NCBI RefSeq assembly: GCF_002899455.1
Contig: NZ_PPFB01000001.1
Coordinates: forward strand, 4,556,001-4,620,000
Direction of reading: 5' to 3'
From: Streptomyces sp. DH-12
GTDB taxonomy: Bacteria; Actinomycetota; Actinomycetes; Streptomycetales; Streptomycetaceae
Length of the DNA: 64,000 nt
This document shows positions 16,299 through 24,767 of this stretch, piece by piece. The translations under genes were made by a program, and so were the position numbers. The first letter of the stretch is position 1, and every line of letters begins with the position of its first letter. Under the pieces are notes generated by a model that ran no database searches, had not been told where the DNA came from, and worked only from the letters and a program-made list of their open reading frames with translations.

Positions 16299-17441
16299 GT
16301 GACGTTCCCGGTAGTCGGCATGGTCGGCGGCGGTCAGCTCGCTCGTATGACACACGAGGCGGGCATCCCGCTCGGCATCAGGTTCAAGCTCCTCAGTGAC
16401 ACCCCGCAGGATTCCGCGGCCCAGGTGGTGAGCGACGTCGTCGTCGGCGACTACCGCGACCTGGACACGCTGCGCGACTTCGCACGCGGCTGCGACGTGA
16501 TCACCTTCGACCACGAGCACGTGCCCACCGAGCACCTCAGGGCCCTGGAGGCGGACGGCATCCCCGTCCGCCCCGGCCCCGACGCGCTGGTGCACGCCCA
16601 GGACAAGGGCGTGATGCGCGCGAGGCTGGAGGCGATCGGCGTGCCCTGCCCGCGCCACCGCATCGTCGACGACCCGGCCGACGTGGCCGCGTTCGCGGCG
16701 GAGGGCGGGGGAGGCTTCCCCGTCGTCCTCAAGACCGTCCGCGGCGGCTACGACGGCAAGGGCGTGTGGGTCGTGGACTCCGTGGAGGAGGCCGCCGAGC
16801 CGTTCAGGGCCGGCGTGCCCGTGCTCGCCGAGGAGAAGGTCGACTTCGTGCGCGAGCTGGCCGCCAACGTCGTGCGCTCCCCGCACGGACAGGCCGTCGC
16901 CTACCCGGTCGTGGAGTCCCGGCAGGTGAACGGCGTCTGCGACACCGTCATCGCGCCCGCACCGGACCTCGACGAGAGCCTCGCGCTGAAGGCCGAGGAG
17001 ATGGCGCTGACCATCGCCCGGGAACTCGGCGTGGTCGGCCACCTCGCGGTGGAGCTGTTCCAGACCCGCGACGGCCGCATCCTCGTCAACGAACTCGCCA
17101 TGCGCCCGCACAACTCCGGCCACTGGTCCATGGACGGCGCGATCACCTCGCAGTTCGCCAATCACGTCCGCGCCGTCCTCGACCTCCCGCTCGGCGACCC
17201 CCGCCCGCGCGCGAAGTGGACGGTCATGGTCAACGTCCTCGGCGGCGACTACCCGGACATGTACTCCGCGTACCTGCACTGCATGGCGCGCGACCCGCGG
17301 CTGAAGATCCACATGTACGGCAAGGACGTGAAGCCCGGCCGCAAGGTCGGTCACGTGAACACCTACGGCGACGACCTGGACGACGTGCTGGAGCGCGCCC
17401 GTCACGCAGCCGGCTACCTGAGAGGCACGATCACCGAATGA
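16299..17441 (+). CDS. purK: N5-carboxyaminoimidazole ribonucleotide synthase (AIR carboxylase ATPase subunit)
   Basis: PurK uses ATP and bicarbonate to carboxylate 5-aminoimidazole ribonucleotide to N5-CAIR in purine synthesis. The 380-residue ATP-grasp protein begins with a GMVGGGQLARMTHEAG pre-ATP-grasp fold. It has DVITFDHEHVP, ATP-binding PVVLKTVRGGYDGKGVW, VEEKVDF-type segments (here LAEEKVDFVRELA) and the metal and product site in NELAMRPHNSGHWSMDG. It starts at GTG 16299 without a leader ribosome site. Its last 4 bases overlap the purE start (ATGA), giving translational coupling with the next pathway enzyme. Confidence 0.95.
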   Translation: MTFPVVGMVGGGQLARMTHEAGIPLGIRFKLLSDTPQDSAAQVVSDVVVGDYRDLDTLRDFARGCDVITFDHEHVPTEHLRALEADGIPVRPGPDALVHAQDKGVMRARLEAIGVPCPRHRIVDDPADVAAFAAEGGGGFPVVLKTVRGGYDGKGVWVVDSVEEAAEPFRAGVPVLAEEKVDFVRELAANVVRSPHGQAVAYPVVESRQVNGVCDTVIAPAPDLDESLALKAEEMALTIARELGVVGHLAVELFQTRDGRILVNELAMRPHNSGHWSMDGAITSQFANHVRAVLDLPLGDPRPRAKWTVMVNVLGGDYPDMYSAYLHCMARDPRLKIHMYGKDVKPGRKVGHVNTYGDDLDDVLERARHAAGYLRGTITE

Positions 17442-18019
17442 GTCCCGCCCACCCGTCGCCCGGCCACCGCCCCTCAACGAGCGCTGACGCGCGCCCCTTC
17501 CCTTCGGTGGGCATCGTCATGGGGTCCGACTCCGACTGGCCCGTCATGGAGGCGGCGGCCAAGGCCCTCGACGAGTTCGAGATCGCCTACGAGACCGACG
17601 TCGTCTCCGCGCACCGCATGCCGCGCGAGATGATCGCGTACGGCGAGCAGGCCGCGGACCGCGGGCTCAAGGTGATCATCGCCGGCGCGGGCGGCGCCGC
17701 CCATCTGCCCGGGATGCTCGCCTCCGTGACCCCGCTGCCCGTCATCGGCGTGCCGGTGCCGCTGAAGCACCTCGACGGCATGGACTCGCTGCTGTCCATC
17801 GTGCAGATGCCGGCCGGGGTGCCGGTCGCCACCGTCTCCGTGGCCGGCGCGCGCAACGCGGGCCTGCTCGCGGTCCGTGTCCTCGCCGCCCACGACGAGG
17901 AACTGCTCGGCCGCATGAGGGAGTTCCAGCAGGAGCTGAACGACCAGGCGACCGAGAAGGGCAAGCGGCTGCGGGCCAGGGCCGAGGGGTCCGCGAACGG
18001 CTTCGGCTTCGGGAAGTGA
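17438..18019 (+). CDS. purE: N5-carboxyaminoimidazole ribonucleotide mutase
   Basis: PurE moves the carboxyl group of N5-CAIR to C4, giving CAIR. The 193-residue protein has the class I PurE core after a 23-residue unconserved N-terminus: VGIVMGSDSDWPVMEAA, YETDVVSAHRMPREM with the catalytic His, VIIAGAGGAAHLPGMLAS and GVPVPLKHLDGMDSLLSIV. It overlaps purK by 4 bases at the start and the downstream dipeptidase by 4 bases at the stop (GTGA), so three genes appear to form one coupled unit. Confidence 0.95.
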   Translation: MSPAHPSPGHRPSTSADARPFPSVGIVMGSDSDWPVMEAAAKALDEFEIAYETDVVSAHRMPREMIAYGEQAADRGLKVIIAGAGGAAHLPGMLASVTPLPVIGVPVPLKHLDGMDSLLSIVQMPAGVPVATVSVAGARNAGLLAVRVLAAHDEELLGRMREFQQELNDQATEKGKRLRARAEGSANGFGFGK

Positions 18020-19203
18020 GCCCCGTGACCTCCCTGGACGACGCCCGCGCGCTGCTCGCCGAGTTCCCCGTCGTCGACGGGCACAACGACCTGCCCTGGG
18101 CGCTGCGCGAACAGGTCACCTACGACCTCGACGCCCGCGACATCGCCGGCGACCAGTCGGCCCACCTGCACACCGACATCCCCCGGCTGCGGGCCGGCGG
18201 CGTCGGCGCGCAGTTCTGGTCGGTGTACGTCCGCGCCGACGCCCCCGACCCGGTGCCGGCCACGCTCGAACAGATCGACTGCGTACGGCAGTTGCTGGAG
18301 CGGTACCCGAAGGACCTGGCGCCCGCGCTGACCGCCGCCGACATGGAGGCCGCGCGCCGCGAGGGCCGTATCGCCTCCCTCATGGGGGCGGAGGGCGGCC
18401 ACTCCATCGCCTGCTCCCTCGGCACGCTGCGCGGGTTGTACGGCCTCGGGGTGCGCTACCTGACCCTCACCCACAACTTCAACGTGGCGTGGGCGGACTC
18501 GGCGACCGACGAGCCCGGCGTGGGCGGACTGTCGGCGTTCGGCCGTGAGGTGGTGCGGGAGATGAACCGGCTCGGCATGCTGGTCGACCTCTCCCACGTC
18601 GCCGCCACCACCATGCGGGACGCGCTGGACACCAGCACGGCGCCGGTGATCTTCTCCCACTCCTCGGCCCGCGCGGTCTGCGACCACCCGCGGAACATCC
18701 CCGACGACGTGCTGGAGCGGCTGCCCGCCAACGGCGGCGTCGCGATGGTGACGTTCGTGCCGAAGTTCGTGCTCCAGGCCGCCGTCGACTGGACGGCGGC
18801 CGCCGACGAGAACATGCGCGCGCACGGCTTCCACCACCTCGACACCACCGCCGAGGCGATGAAGGTGCACCGCGCCTTCGAGGAGACCCACCCGCGCCCC
18901 GTCGCCACGGTGGCCACGGTCGCCGACCACCTCGACCACATGCGCGAGGTCGCCGGCATCGACCACCTCGGCATCGGCGGCGACTACGACGGCACGGCCT
19001 TCACCCCCGACGGCCTGGACGACGTCTCCGGCTACCCCCGGCTGATCGCGGAGCTGCTGGACCGCGGCTGGTCCCGCGCCGACCTGGCCAAGCTGACCTG
19101 GCAGAACGCGGTCCGCGTGCTGGGCGCCGCTGAGGACGTGGCCCGCGGCCTGCGCACGACGCGCGCGCCGTCCAACGCCACCATCGAGGCGCTGGACGGC
19201 TGA
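18016..19203 (+). CDS. M19-family membrane-type (renal) dipeptidase
   Basis: This 395-residue zinc dipeptidase hydrolyses dipeptides, with possible activity on dehydropeptides or D-amino-acid dipeptides as in other M19 enzymes. All expected metal and substrate residues are present: His23 and Asp25 in VVDGHNDLPW, bridging Glu126 in MGAEGGHS, His194 in VDLSHV, His215 in IFSHSSARAV, Asp323 in IGGDYDG, plus substrate-side His153 in TLTHNF. GTG 18016 overlaps the purE stop, indicating coupling; a second GTG at 18025 is the alternative start. There is no signal peptide, so it is cytoplasmic. It is followed 117 bases later by a degenerate paralogue. Confidence 0.92.
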   Translation: MSPVTSLDDARALLAEFPVVDGHNDLPWALREQVTYDLDARDIAGDQSAHLHTDIPRLRAGGVGAQFWSVYVRADAPDPVPATLEQIDCVRQLLERYPKDLAPALTAADMEAARREGRIASLMGAEGGHSIACSLGTLRGLYGLGVRYLTLTHNFNVAWADSATDEPGVGGLSAFGREVVREMNRLGMLVDLSHVAATTMRDALDTSTAPVIFSHSSARAVCDHPRNIPDDVLERLPANGGVAMVTFVPKFVLQAAVDWTAAADENMRAHGFHHLDTTAEAMKVHRAFEETHPRPVATVATVADHLDHMREVAGIDHLGIGGDYDGTAFTPDGLDDVSGYPRLIAELLDRGWSRADLAKLTWQNAVRVLGAAEDVARGLRTTRAPSNATIEALDG

Positions 19204-19320
19204 CCGGCCCACGCGGCGCGGGACCCCCGGGTTTACCCCGAACGCCGCGTTCACCAGGAAGCCGGAGGGGGCTCCGTGCGACCGTGACCGTACCGCCGAG
19301 GTCACGACGTACGGAGCCCC

Positions 19321-20451
19321 GTGATGGCCGATCTCCAGGACGACCTGCACACCGCCGCCGAGGTCGGCCGCACCGACGAGCCGTACCCGCAGGAGGCGGT
19401 GGTCGTCGGGCCGGAGGAGTACCGGCCCGTCTCCGACCCGGACGACGCCCCCCTCGACCGCGCCCGGGCCGTCCTCGCCGCCCACCCCGTCTGCGACGGC
19501 TACAGCGGACTGCCGTGGACGCTGCGCGGACTGCCCTGGTACGACCTCGACCTGGGGGAGAGCGCCGTCGACGCGGACCTGCCCCGGCTGCGCAAGGGGC
19601 AGGTCGGCGCCGTGTTCTGGTCGCTGCACCTGCCCGGGGGCCACGACGGGGACCGGGCGCTCACCGCGACCCTGGAACAGCTCGACCTGGCGCAGGCGGT
19701 CGTCGCTGCCCACGACGAGGGACTGCGCCCCGCCCGCACCGCGGGGGAGGTCGTCGACGCCCGCAACCGCGGCCGGATCGCCGTGCTGTTCGGGCCGGCC
19801 GGCGCGCCCGCGCTCGGCGACTCCCTGAGCGTCCTGCGCGCGCTGCACGCCCTCGGCGTGCGGGTGCTCACCCTCACCGGCACCTCCTGGGCGGGGCCCG
19901 CCGGGCTCACCCGCTTCGGCGAGGAGGTCGTGCGCGAGATGAACCGGCTCGGCGTGGTCGCCGACCTCTCCCACGCCTCCACCCCGACCGTCCGCCGCGC
20001 CCTGACCGTGTCCAAGGCGCCGGTGCTGTTCAGCCGGTCCGGCGCCCGCGACCTGCGCCCGCACCCGGCCAACCTGCCCGACGACCTGCTCGTCGCGGTG
20101 GGCGAGGCGAAGGGGCTGTGCCTGGTGCCGCTCACCGCCGAGCAGGCCGGGCCGACGGTCCGCGACGTCGCCGACCACCTCGACCACGTCCGCACCCTCG
20201 CCGGCCCGGACTGCGTCGGCCTCTCCGGCGCCTACGACACCGGCACCGCCCACCCGCAGGAACTGCGCGACCCGTCCTGCTACCCGCGCCTCGTCGCCGA
20301 GCTGCTCCGGCGCGGCTGGGACGAGTCCGACGTCGCCCTCCTGACCTGGGGCAACGTCCAACGCGTCCTCCGCGCGGCGGCCTTCGCCGCGCACACCGCC
20401 CAGCAGCGCCGCAAGCCGTCGACGGCGACGATCACCGCCCTCGACGGCTGA
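19321..20451 (+). CDS. M19 dipeptidase-fold protein that has lost its metal site (probable pseudoenzyme)
   Basis: This protein of about 376 residues aligns along its length with the dipeptidase immediately upstream: DLPRLRKGQVGAVFWSLHLP, FGEEVVREMNRLGVVADLSH, LTWGNVQRVLRAA, and a shared ending ATI-ALDG. The catalytic positions differ. The HxD motif is replaced by Tyr-Ser-Gly (VCDGYSGLPW), the bridging Glu segment reads LFGPAGAPA, LTHN becomes LTGT, FSHS becomes FSRS and GDYDG becomes GAYDTG. Only the DLSH His remains. The frame is intact and codon use is normal, so it is maintained as protein. About 45 extra N-terminal residues are acidic. A binding or regulatory role is inferred. Confidence 0.85.
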   Translation: MMADLQDDLHTAAEVGRTDEPYPQEAVVVGPEEYRPVSDPDDAPLDRARAVLAAHPVCDGYSGLPWTLRGLPWYDLDLGESAVDADLPRLRKGQVGAVFWSLHLPGGHDGDRALTATLEQLDLAQAVVAAHDEGLRPARTAGEVVDARNRGRIAVLFGPAGAPALGDSLSVLRALHALGVRVLTLTGTSWAGPAGLTRFGEEVVREMNRLGVVADLSHASTPTVRRALTVSKAPVLFSRSGARDLRPHPANLPDDLLVAVGEAKGLCLVPLTAEQAGPTVRDVADHLDHVRTLAGPDCVGLSGAYDTGTAHPQELRDPSCYPRLVAELLRRGWDESDVALLTWGNVQRVLRAAAFAAHTAQQRRKPSTATITALDG

Positions 20452-20505
20452 GCGGCGCCGGCCCGGACCGAGCCCGGCTTCTCGGCGCCCCCGCGGGCCC
20501 GTGCC

Positions 20506-20898
20506 CTACGGCTGTTCGATGCGGCACAGGCAGAAGGGATGGCCCGCCGGGTCGGCGTAGACGCGGAAGTCCTTGGACGTGTCGTCCTCGCGGTCCAGGA
20601 CGCGCGCCCCGAGGGCCAGCACCTTCTCCTCGGCCGCGTCGACCTCCTCCCAGGTGCCGCCCGCGTCGAAGTCGAGGTGGAACTGCTGGGAGTCGTGGTC
20701 GGCGCTCGGCCAGGCCGGCGGGGTGAACCCGGGGGCCCGCTGGAAGGCGAGCCGCGGGCCCGAGGGGATGTGGAGGACCACCCAGTCCTCGTCCTCCGCC
20801 ACGGGCGTGCCGCCGGCGACGGCCGCGTAGAAGACGGCCAGTTCACCCGGGTCGGGGCAGTCCAGGACGACATTGCGCAGTCGTGCCACGGGGGCCAT
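20506..20898 (-). CDS. VOC-superfamily (glyoxalase-like) protein, second of a tandem pair
   Basis: This 130-residue protein has paired beta-alpha-beta-beta-beta units of the vicinal-oxygen-chelate fold: LRNVVLDCPDPGELAVFYAA at the start, SQQFHLDFDAGGTWEEVDAA in the middle and VYADPAGHPFCLCR at the end. The His and Glu/Asp positions suit a metal site, but the substrate is unknown; this group is usually annotated glyoxalase/bleomycin-resistance/dioxygenase-like. ATG 20898 is preceded by AGGAGGG. It lies 15 bases behind a close paralogue on the same strand, so the two form one operon arising by duplication. Confidence 0.85.
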   Translation of the reverse strand: MAPVARLRNVVLDCPDPGELAVFYAAVAGGTPVAEDEDWVVLHIPSGPRLAFQRAPGFTPPAWPSADHDSQQFHLDFDAGGTWEEVDAAEEKVLALGARVLDREDDTSKDFRVYADPAGHPFCLCRIEQP

Positions 20899-20913
20899 GT
20901 ATCCCTCCTGGTC

Positions 20914-21273
20914 TCAGCAGGCGCACAGGCAGAACGGGTGCCCGGCCGGGTCCGCGTAAACCCGGAAGCCGCGCGAACGGTCCTCCGTGTCCAGCGGCTC
21001 CGCGCCCAGCGCCAGGACCTCCTTCTCGGCCGCGTCCAGGTCCTCGACGGTCAGGTCGAGGTGGAACTGCTGGGAGCGGTCCGCGGCCGGCCACCGCGGC
21101 GGCACGTGTCCCTCGGCCCGCTGGAAGGACAGCGTCGGCCCGCCGGGCACCTCCACGTCCACCCAGTCGCCCTCCCCGTCCACCGTGCCGCCCACGATGC
21201 CGGCGTAGAAACCGGCCAGCGCGCGCGGGTCCGGACAGTCCAGGACGACGGCGCCCACCTTCGCTACGGACAT
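20914..21273 (-). CDS. VOC-superfamily (glyoxalase-like) protein, first of a tandem pair
   Basis: This 119-residue VOC protein is paralogous to its downstream neighbour. It shares VGAVVLDCPDPRALAGFYAG, RSQQFHLDLTVEDLDAAEKE, LALGAEPLDTEDRSRGFRVY and DPAGHPFCLCA. ATG 21273 has GGAGG five bases ahead. The short divergent region before it contains the palindrome GGTAAC-C-GTTACC and borders a CGNR zinc-finger regulator gene, which suggests that regulator controls the pair. The substrate is unknown; detoxification of an electrophile or drug is a common role for this group. Confidence 0.85.
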   Translation of the reverse strand: MSVAKVGAVVLDCPDPRALAGFYAGIVGGTVDGEGDWVDVEVPGGPTLSFQRAEGHVPPRWPAADRSQQFHLDLTVEDLDAAEKEVLALGAEPLDTEDRSRGFRVYADPAGHPFCLCAC

Positions 21274-21310
21274 GACTGCCTCCTCGAGTTACCGCCTGAA
21301 GCGGTCTACG

Positions 21311-21347
21311 GGTAACCGTTACCGCATGCTCCCTCATGACCGGTAAC
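21311..21347. promoter_or_regulatory. Candidate operator between VOC pair and CGNR regulator
   Basis: GGTAAC-C-GTTACC is a near-perfect 13-base palindrome at 21311-21323. A further half-site GGTAAC lies at 21342-21347 in the same gap of 108 bases between divergent genes. The arrangement suits a dimeric regulator acting on both promoters. Confidence 0.5.
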
Positions 21348-21369
21348 GTCGCAAGGGGATCGAGGGAGG

Positions 21370-21375
21370 TACCGT
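21370..21375 (+). promoter_or_regulatory. Candidate -10 of a leaderless CGNR-regulator mRNA
   Basis: TACCGT is followed by 6 bases and ATG 21382. A GGGAGG at 21364-21369 is too far from the ATG (12 bases) for an ideal ribosome site, so leaderless translation is the better reading. Confidence 0.4.
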
Positions 21376-21381
21376 CGCGTC

Positions 21382-21888
21382 ATGAGCGAGAGAGCGGCCC
21401 CGCCCGGGCGGCTGACCCTGATCCAGGCCCTGGTCAACACGGTGGACCTCGCCACCGGGGACGACGCGCTGGACACCCCCGGGGGCCGCGCGTCCTTCGG
21501 GCTCACCGAGGACGCCGTCGACGACGCCCGCGTCCTGCGCGAGTCGCTGCGGGCCACCCTGCTCGCGCACGCCGGCCACCCCGCCCACCGCCCGGTCGTC
21601 CCGCTCGGCGACCTGCTCGCCCGCGCGCCCCTGGTGATCACGGTCGACCCCGCCGACGGCTCGGCCGCCCTCGCGCCGGCCGACGAGGGGCCGCTGCTCG
21701 GCCGGGTCGCCGCCGCCGTCGCCGAGGCGCTCACGGCCGGCACCTGGCAGCGCCTCAAGGCATGCGAGTCCCCCGACTGCCACTGGGCCTACTACGACCG
21801 CAGCCCCGGCGGACGCGGCCGCTGGTGCTCCATGCAGGTGTGCGGGGCCCGCGCGAAGATGCGCCGGTACCGGGCGAAGCAGGGGTAG
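21382..21888 (+). CDS. ABATE/CGNR zinc-finger family protein, probable transcription factor
   Basis: This 168-residue protein has an N-terminal ABATE-type domain (LIQALVNTVDLATGDDALDT onward), thought to bind a ligand. Its C-terminal treble-clef zinc finger is complete: Cys in KACESPDCHWAYYDRSPGGR, then RWCSMQVCGARAKMRRYR, whose basic tail likely contacts DNA. The name-giving Cys-Gly-Asn-Arg motif is here CGAR. It is divergent from two VOC genes across a gap with a palindrome, the usual layout for a local regulator. A long hairpin downstream ends the unit. The ligand and sign of control are unknown. Confidence 0.85.
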   Translation: MSERAAPPGRLTLIQALVNTVDLATGDDALDTPGGRASFGLTEDAVDDARVLRESLRATLLAHAGHPAHRPVVPLGDLLARAPLVITVDPADGSAALAPADEGPLLGRVAAAVAEALTAGTWQRLKACESPDCHWAYYDRSPGGRGRWCSMQVCGARAKMRRYRAKQG

Positions 21889-21926
21889 TCCCGCCACGCC
21901 CGCGCCTGTTGGGGCAGAATGCGACA

Positions 21927-21969
21927 CGACGCCGGTTCGGCCGACTGAGCCTCGGCCGAACCGGCGTCG
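21927..21969. terminator. Bidirectional terminator between CGNR gene and UDP-glucose dehydrogenase
   Basis: Perfect 18-base arms at 21927-21944 and 21952-21969 with a 7-base loop lie between two convergent genes. Confidence 0.85.
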
Positions 21970-21999
21970 CCTGTGTCCGTCGGATCCCGGGCGGGTGCG

Positions 22000-23343
22000 T
22001 CAGGCCCCGGGACGTCCCATCGCCCGGAAGCGCCAGCCGGCCCGCCGCCACACCTCCGCGTCGAGCGCGTTGCGCCCGTCCAGCACCACCCGCTCGGCCG
22101 CCGCCTCGCCCAGCTCCGCCGGGTCCAGCTCGCGGAACTCCCGCCACTCCGTCAGGTGCAGCACGACATGGGCGCCGCGCACCGCCTCCAGCGCCGAGCC
22201 GGCGTACCCGAGCGTCGGGAACAGACGGCGGGCGTTGTCCATGCCCTTCGGGTCGTAGACCGTCACCTGGCCGCCCTGGAGGTGGATCTGCCCCGCCACG
22301 TTCAGCGCCGGCGAGTCACGGACGTCGTCCGAGTCCGGCTTGAAGGTCGCGCCCAGCACCGCCACCCGCTTGCCGAGGAACGGCCCGCCCCCCAGCTCCT
22401 GCCGGGTCAGCTCCACCATCCGGCCGCGCTGGCGCATGTTGATCGAGTCGATCTCGCGCAGGAACGTCAGCGCCTGGTCCGCGCCCAGCTCACCGGCGCG
22501 CGCCATGAACGCCCGGATGTCCTTCGGCAGACACCCGCCGCCGAAGCCGATGCCGGCCCGCAGGAACTTCCGGCCGATCCGGTCGTCGTACCCGATCGCC
22601 TCCGCCAGCTTGGCGACGTCCCCGCCGGTGGCCTCGCACAGCTCCGCCATCGCGTTGATGAACGAGATCTTGGTGGCCAGGAAGGAGTTCGCGGACGTCT
22701 TCACCAGCTCCGCCGTCGGGAAGTCCGTCACCACGAACGGCGTGCCCTCCTCGACCGGCGTGGCGTACACCTCGCGCAGCAGCTTCTCCGACCGCTCGCT
22801 GCGCACGCCCACCACGATCCGGTCCGGGTGCAGCGTGTCCTGCACCGCGAAGCCCTCGCGCAGGAACTCCGGGTTCCAGGCCAGCTCCGCGTCCGCCCCG
22901 GCCGGCGCGTGCTCGGCGAGGTAGGCGGCCAGCCGGTCGGCCGACCCGACGGGCACCGTCGACTTGCCCACGACCAGCGCGGGACCCTTCAGGTGCGGGG
23001 CGAGCGAGGCGATCGCCGCGTCGACGTACGACATGTCGCAGGCGTACTCGCCGTGCCGCTGCGGGGTGTTCACGCAGACGAAGTGGACGTCGCCGAACTC
23101 GCCCAGCTCGGCCCAGTCCATGGTGAACCGCAGCCGGCCGGTCGAGCCCTCGATCCCGGCCACGTGCCGGCGCAGCAGCTCCTCGAGCCCCGGCTCGTAC
23201 ATCGGGACCTCGCCCCGGCGCAGCTTGTCGATCTTCTCCGGGACCACGTCGAGGCCCAGCACCTCGAAGCCCAGCTCCGCCATGGCCGCCGCGTGGGTCG
23301 CGCCGAGATAACCGGTGCCGATCACGGTGATCTTGAGGGCCAT
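22000..23343 (-). CDS. UDP-glucose 6-dehydrogenase (UDP-glucose/GDP-mannose dehydrogenase family)
   Basis: This 447-residue enzyme oxidises a sugar nucleotide twice with NAD+, most likely UDP-glucose to UDP-glucuronate. The N-terminal Rossmann motif is ITVIGTGYLGATHAAAMAELG, and FVCVNTPQR and VVGKSTVPVGSADRL follow. The catalytic Cys is in GIGFGGGCLPKDIRAF, and the C-terminal domain has LGATFKPDSDDVRDSPAL. ATG 23343 is the natural start because the Rossmann strand begins three residues later. UDP-glucuronate would feed teichuronic acid or exopolysaccharide synthesis, in line with nearby glycosyltransferases and LCP ligases. GDP-mannose dehydrogenase activity cannot be excluded from sequence alone. 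Confidence 0.9.
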   Translation of the reverse strand: MALKITVIGTGYLGATHAAAMAELGFEVLGLDVVPEKIDKLRRGEVPMYEPGLEELLRRHVAGIEGSTGRLRFTMDWAELGEFGDVHFVCVNTPQRHGEYACDMSYVDAAIASLAPHLKGPALVVGKSTVPVGSADRLAAYLAEHAPAGADAELAWNPEFLREGFAVQDTLHPDRIVVGVRSERSEKLLREVYATPVEEGTPFVVTDFPTAELVKTSANSFLATKISFINAMAELCEATGGDVAKLAEAIGYDDRIGRKFLRAGIGFGGGCLPKDIRAFMARAGELGADQALTFLREIDSINMRQRGRMVELTRQELGGGPFLGKRVAVLGATFKPDSDDVRDSPALNVAGQIHLQGGQVTVYDPKGMDNARRLFPTLGYAGSALEAVRGAHVVLHLTEWREFRELDPAELGEAAAERVVLDGRNALDAEVWRRAGWRFRAMGRPGA

Positions 23344-23536
23344 GGGGTGCTCCAGGGGTCTGCGGCAGGCACGTGCGCGCCCGAGCATATCCGGGGCGTC
23401 CGCGTCCGCCCTGACCGGCGGCCGCCCGGCTGTCGCCCAGCTCACCTATCCACGGCCCCGGGGGAGGGCTAACATTTGAGTTACTTAACGGTAGTTAGCG
23501 TGATCAGCATCGCAGCGTTTTGGAGCGTGAGAGACC

Positions 23537-24694
23537 TTGGCCGGATCGGCTGACTTCGACCTGTACCGCCCGTCCGAGGAGCACGACATGCTCCGCGACG
23601 CCGTCCGCTCGCTGGCCGAGGCGAAGATCGCGCCGCACGCCGCCGCGGTGGACGAGGAGGCCCGCTTCCCCCGCGAGGCCCTCGACGCGCTCGTCGCCAA
23701 CGACCTGCACGCCGTCCACGTCCCCGAGGAGTACGGCGGCGCCGGCGCGGACGCCCTCGCCACGGTCATCGTGATCGAGGAGGTGGCCCGTGTCTGCGCG
23801 TCCTCCTCTCTCATCCCCGCCGTGAACAAGCTGGGCTCGCTGCCGGTCATCCTCTCCGGCTCCGAGGCGCTGAAGAAGAAGTACATGGCCCCGCTCGCCA
23901 AGGGCGAGGCGATGTTCTCGTACTGCCTGTCCGAGCCGGACGCCGGTTCCGACGCCGCCGGCATGAAGACCCGCGCCGTCCGCGACGGCGACTTCTGGGT
24001 GCTCAACGGCGTGAAGCGCTGGATCACCAACGCCGGCGAGTCCGAGTTCTACACGGTGATGGCCGTCACCGACCCGGAGAAGCGCTCCAAGGGCATCTCC
24101 GCCTTCGTCGTGGAGAAGTCCGACGAGGGCGTCTCCTTCGGCGCTCCGGAGAAGAAGCTCGGCATCAAGGGCTCGCCCACCCGCGAGGTCTACCTGGACA
24201 ACGTCCGCATCCCCGCCGACCGCATGATCGGCGAGGAGGGCACCGGCTTCGCCACCGCGATGCGGACCCTGGACCACACCCGCATCACCATCGCCGCCCA
24301 GGCCCTCGGCATCGCCCAGGGCGCCCTCGACTACGCCAAGGGCTACGTCAAGGAGCGCAAGCAGTTCGGCAAGCCGATCGCCGACTTCCAGGGCGTGCAG
24401 TTCATGCTCGCCGACATGGCCATGAAGATCGAGGCCGCCCGCCAGCTCACCTACGCCGCCGCGGCCAAGTCCGAGCGGGGCGACAGCGACCTGACCTTCC
24501 AGGGCGCCGCCGCCAAGTGCTTCGCCTCCGACGTGGCCATGGAGGTCACCACGGACGCCGTCCAGCTCCTCGGCGGCTACGGCTACACCCGCGACTACCC
24601 GGTCGAGCGGATGATGCGCGACGCGAAGATCACGCAGATCTACGAAGGCACCAACCAGGTCCAGCGGATCGTGATGGCGCGCAACCTGCCGTAG
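23537..24694 (+). CDS. Acyl-CoA dehydrogenase
   Basis: This 385-residue FAD enzyme oxidises acyl-CoA to trans-2-enoyl-CoA. It has the family segments MLRDAVRSLAEAKIAPHAA, YCLSEPDAGSDAAGMKTRA, KRWITNAGESEFYTVMAV, RKQFGKPIADFQGVQFMLAD, QLLGGYGYTRDYPVERMMRD and catalytic Glu in QIYEGTNQVQRIVMAR. Substrate length cannot be read with certainty; it resembles short/branched-chain enzymes and M. tuberculosis FadE25, which lies next to purE/purK. The start is TTG 23537 behind GAGAG. The upstream bases 23471-23500 are unusually AT-rich (TTGAGT, GTTACTTAACGG, GTAGTTAGC) and probably hold the promoter and an operator. Confidence 0.93.
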   Translation: MAGSADFDLYRPSEEHDMLRDAVRSLAEAKIAPHAAAVDEEARFPREALDALVANDLHAVHVPEEYGGAGADALATVIVIEEVARVCASSSLIPAVNKLGSLPVILSGSEALKKKYMAPLAKGEAMFSYCLSEPDAGSDAAGMKTRAVRDGDFWVLNGVKRWITNAGESEFYTVMAVTDPEKRSKGISAFVVEKSDEGVSFGAPEKKLGIKGSPTREVYLDNVRIPADRMIGEEGTGFATAMRTLDHTRITIAAQALGIAQGALDYAKGYVKERKQFGKPIADFQGVQFMLADMAMKIEAARQLTYAAAAKSERGDSDLTFQGAAAKCFASDVAMEVTTDAVQLLGGYGYTRDYPVERMMRDAKITQIYEGTNQVQRIVMARNLP

Positions 24695-24715
24695 AGCGAC
24701 GGGCGTGACCGCGAG

Positions 24716-24743
24716 AGGGCGTCCGGGATCCCCCGGGCGCCCT
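24716..24743. terminator. Terminator between acyl-CoA dehydrogenase and DHFR-like gene
   Basis: Arms of 12 bases (24716-24727 and 24732-24743) with one G-U pair and a 4-base loop, between convergent genes. Confidence 0.7.
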
Positions 24744-24767
24744 CCGGGCTGTCCGGCCCGGGCGCGG

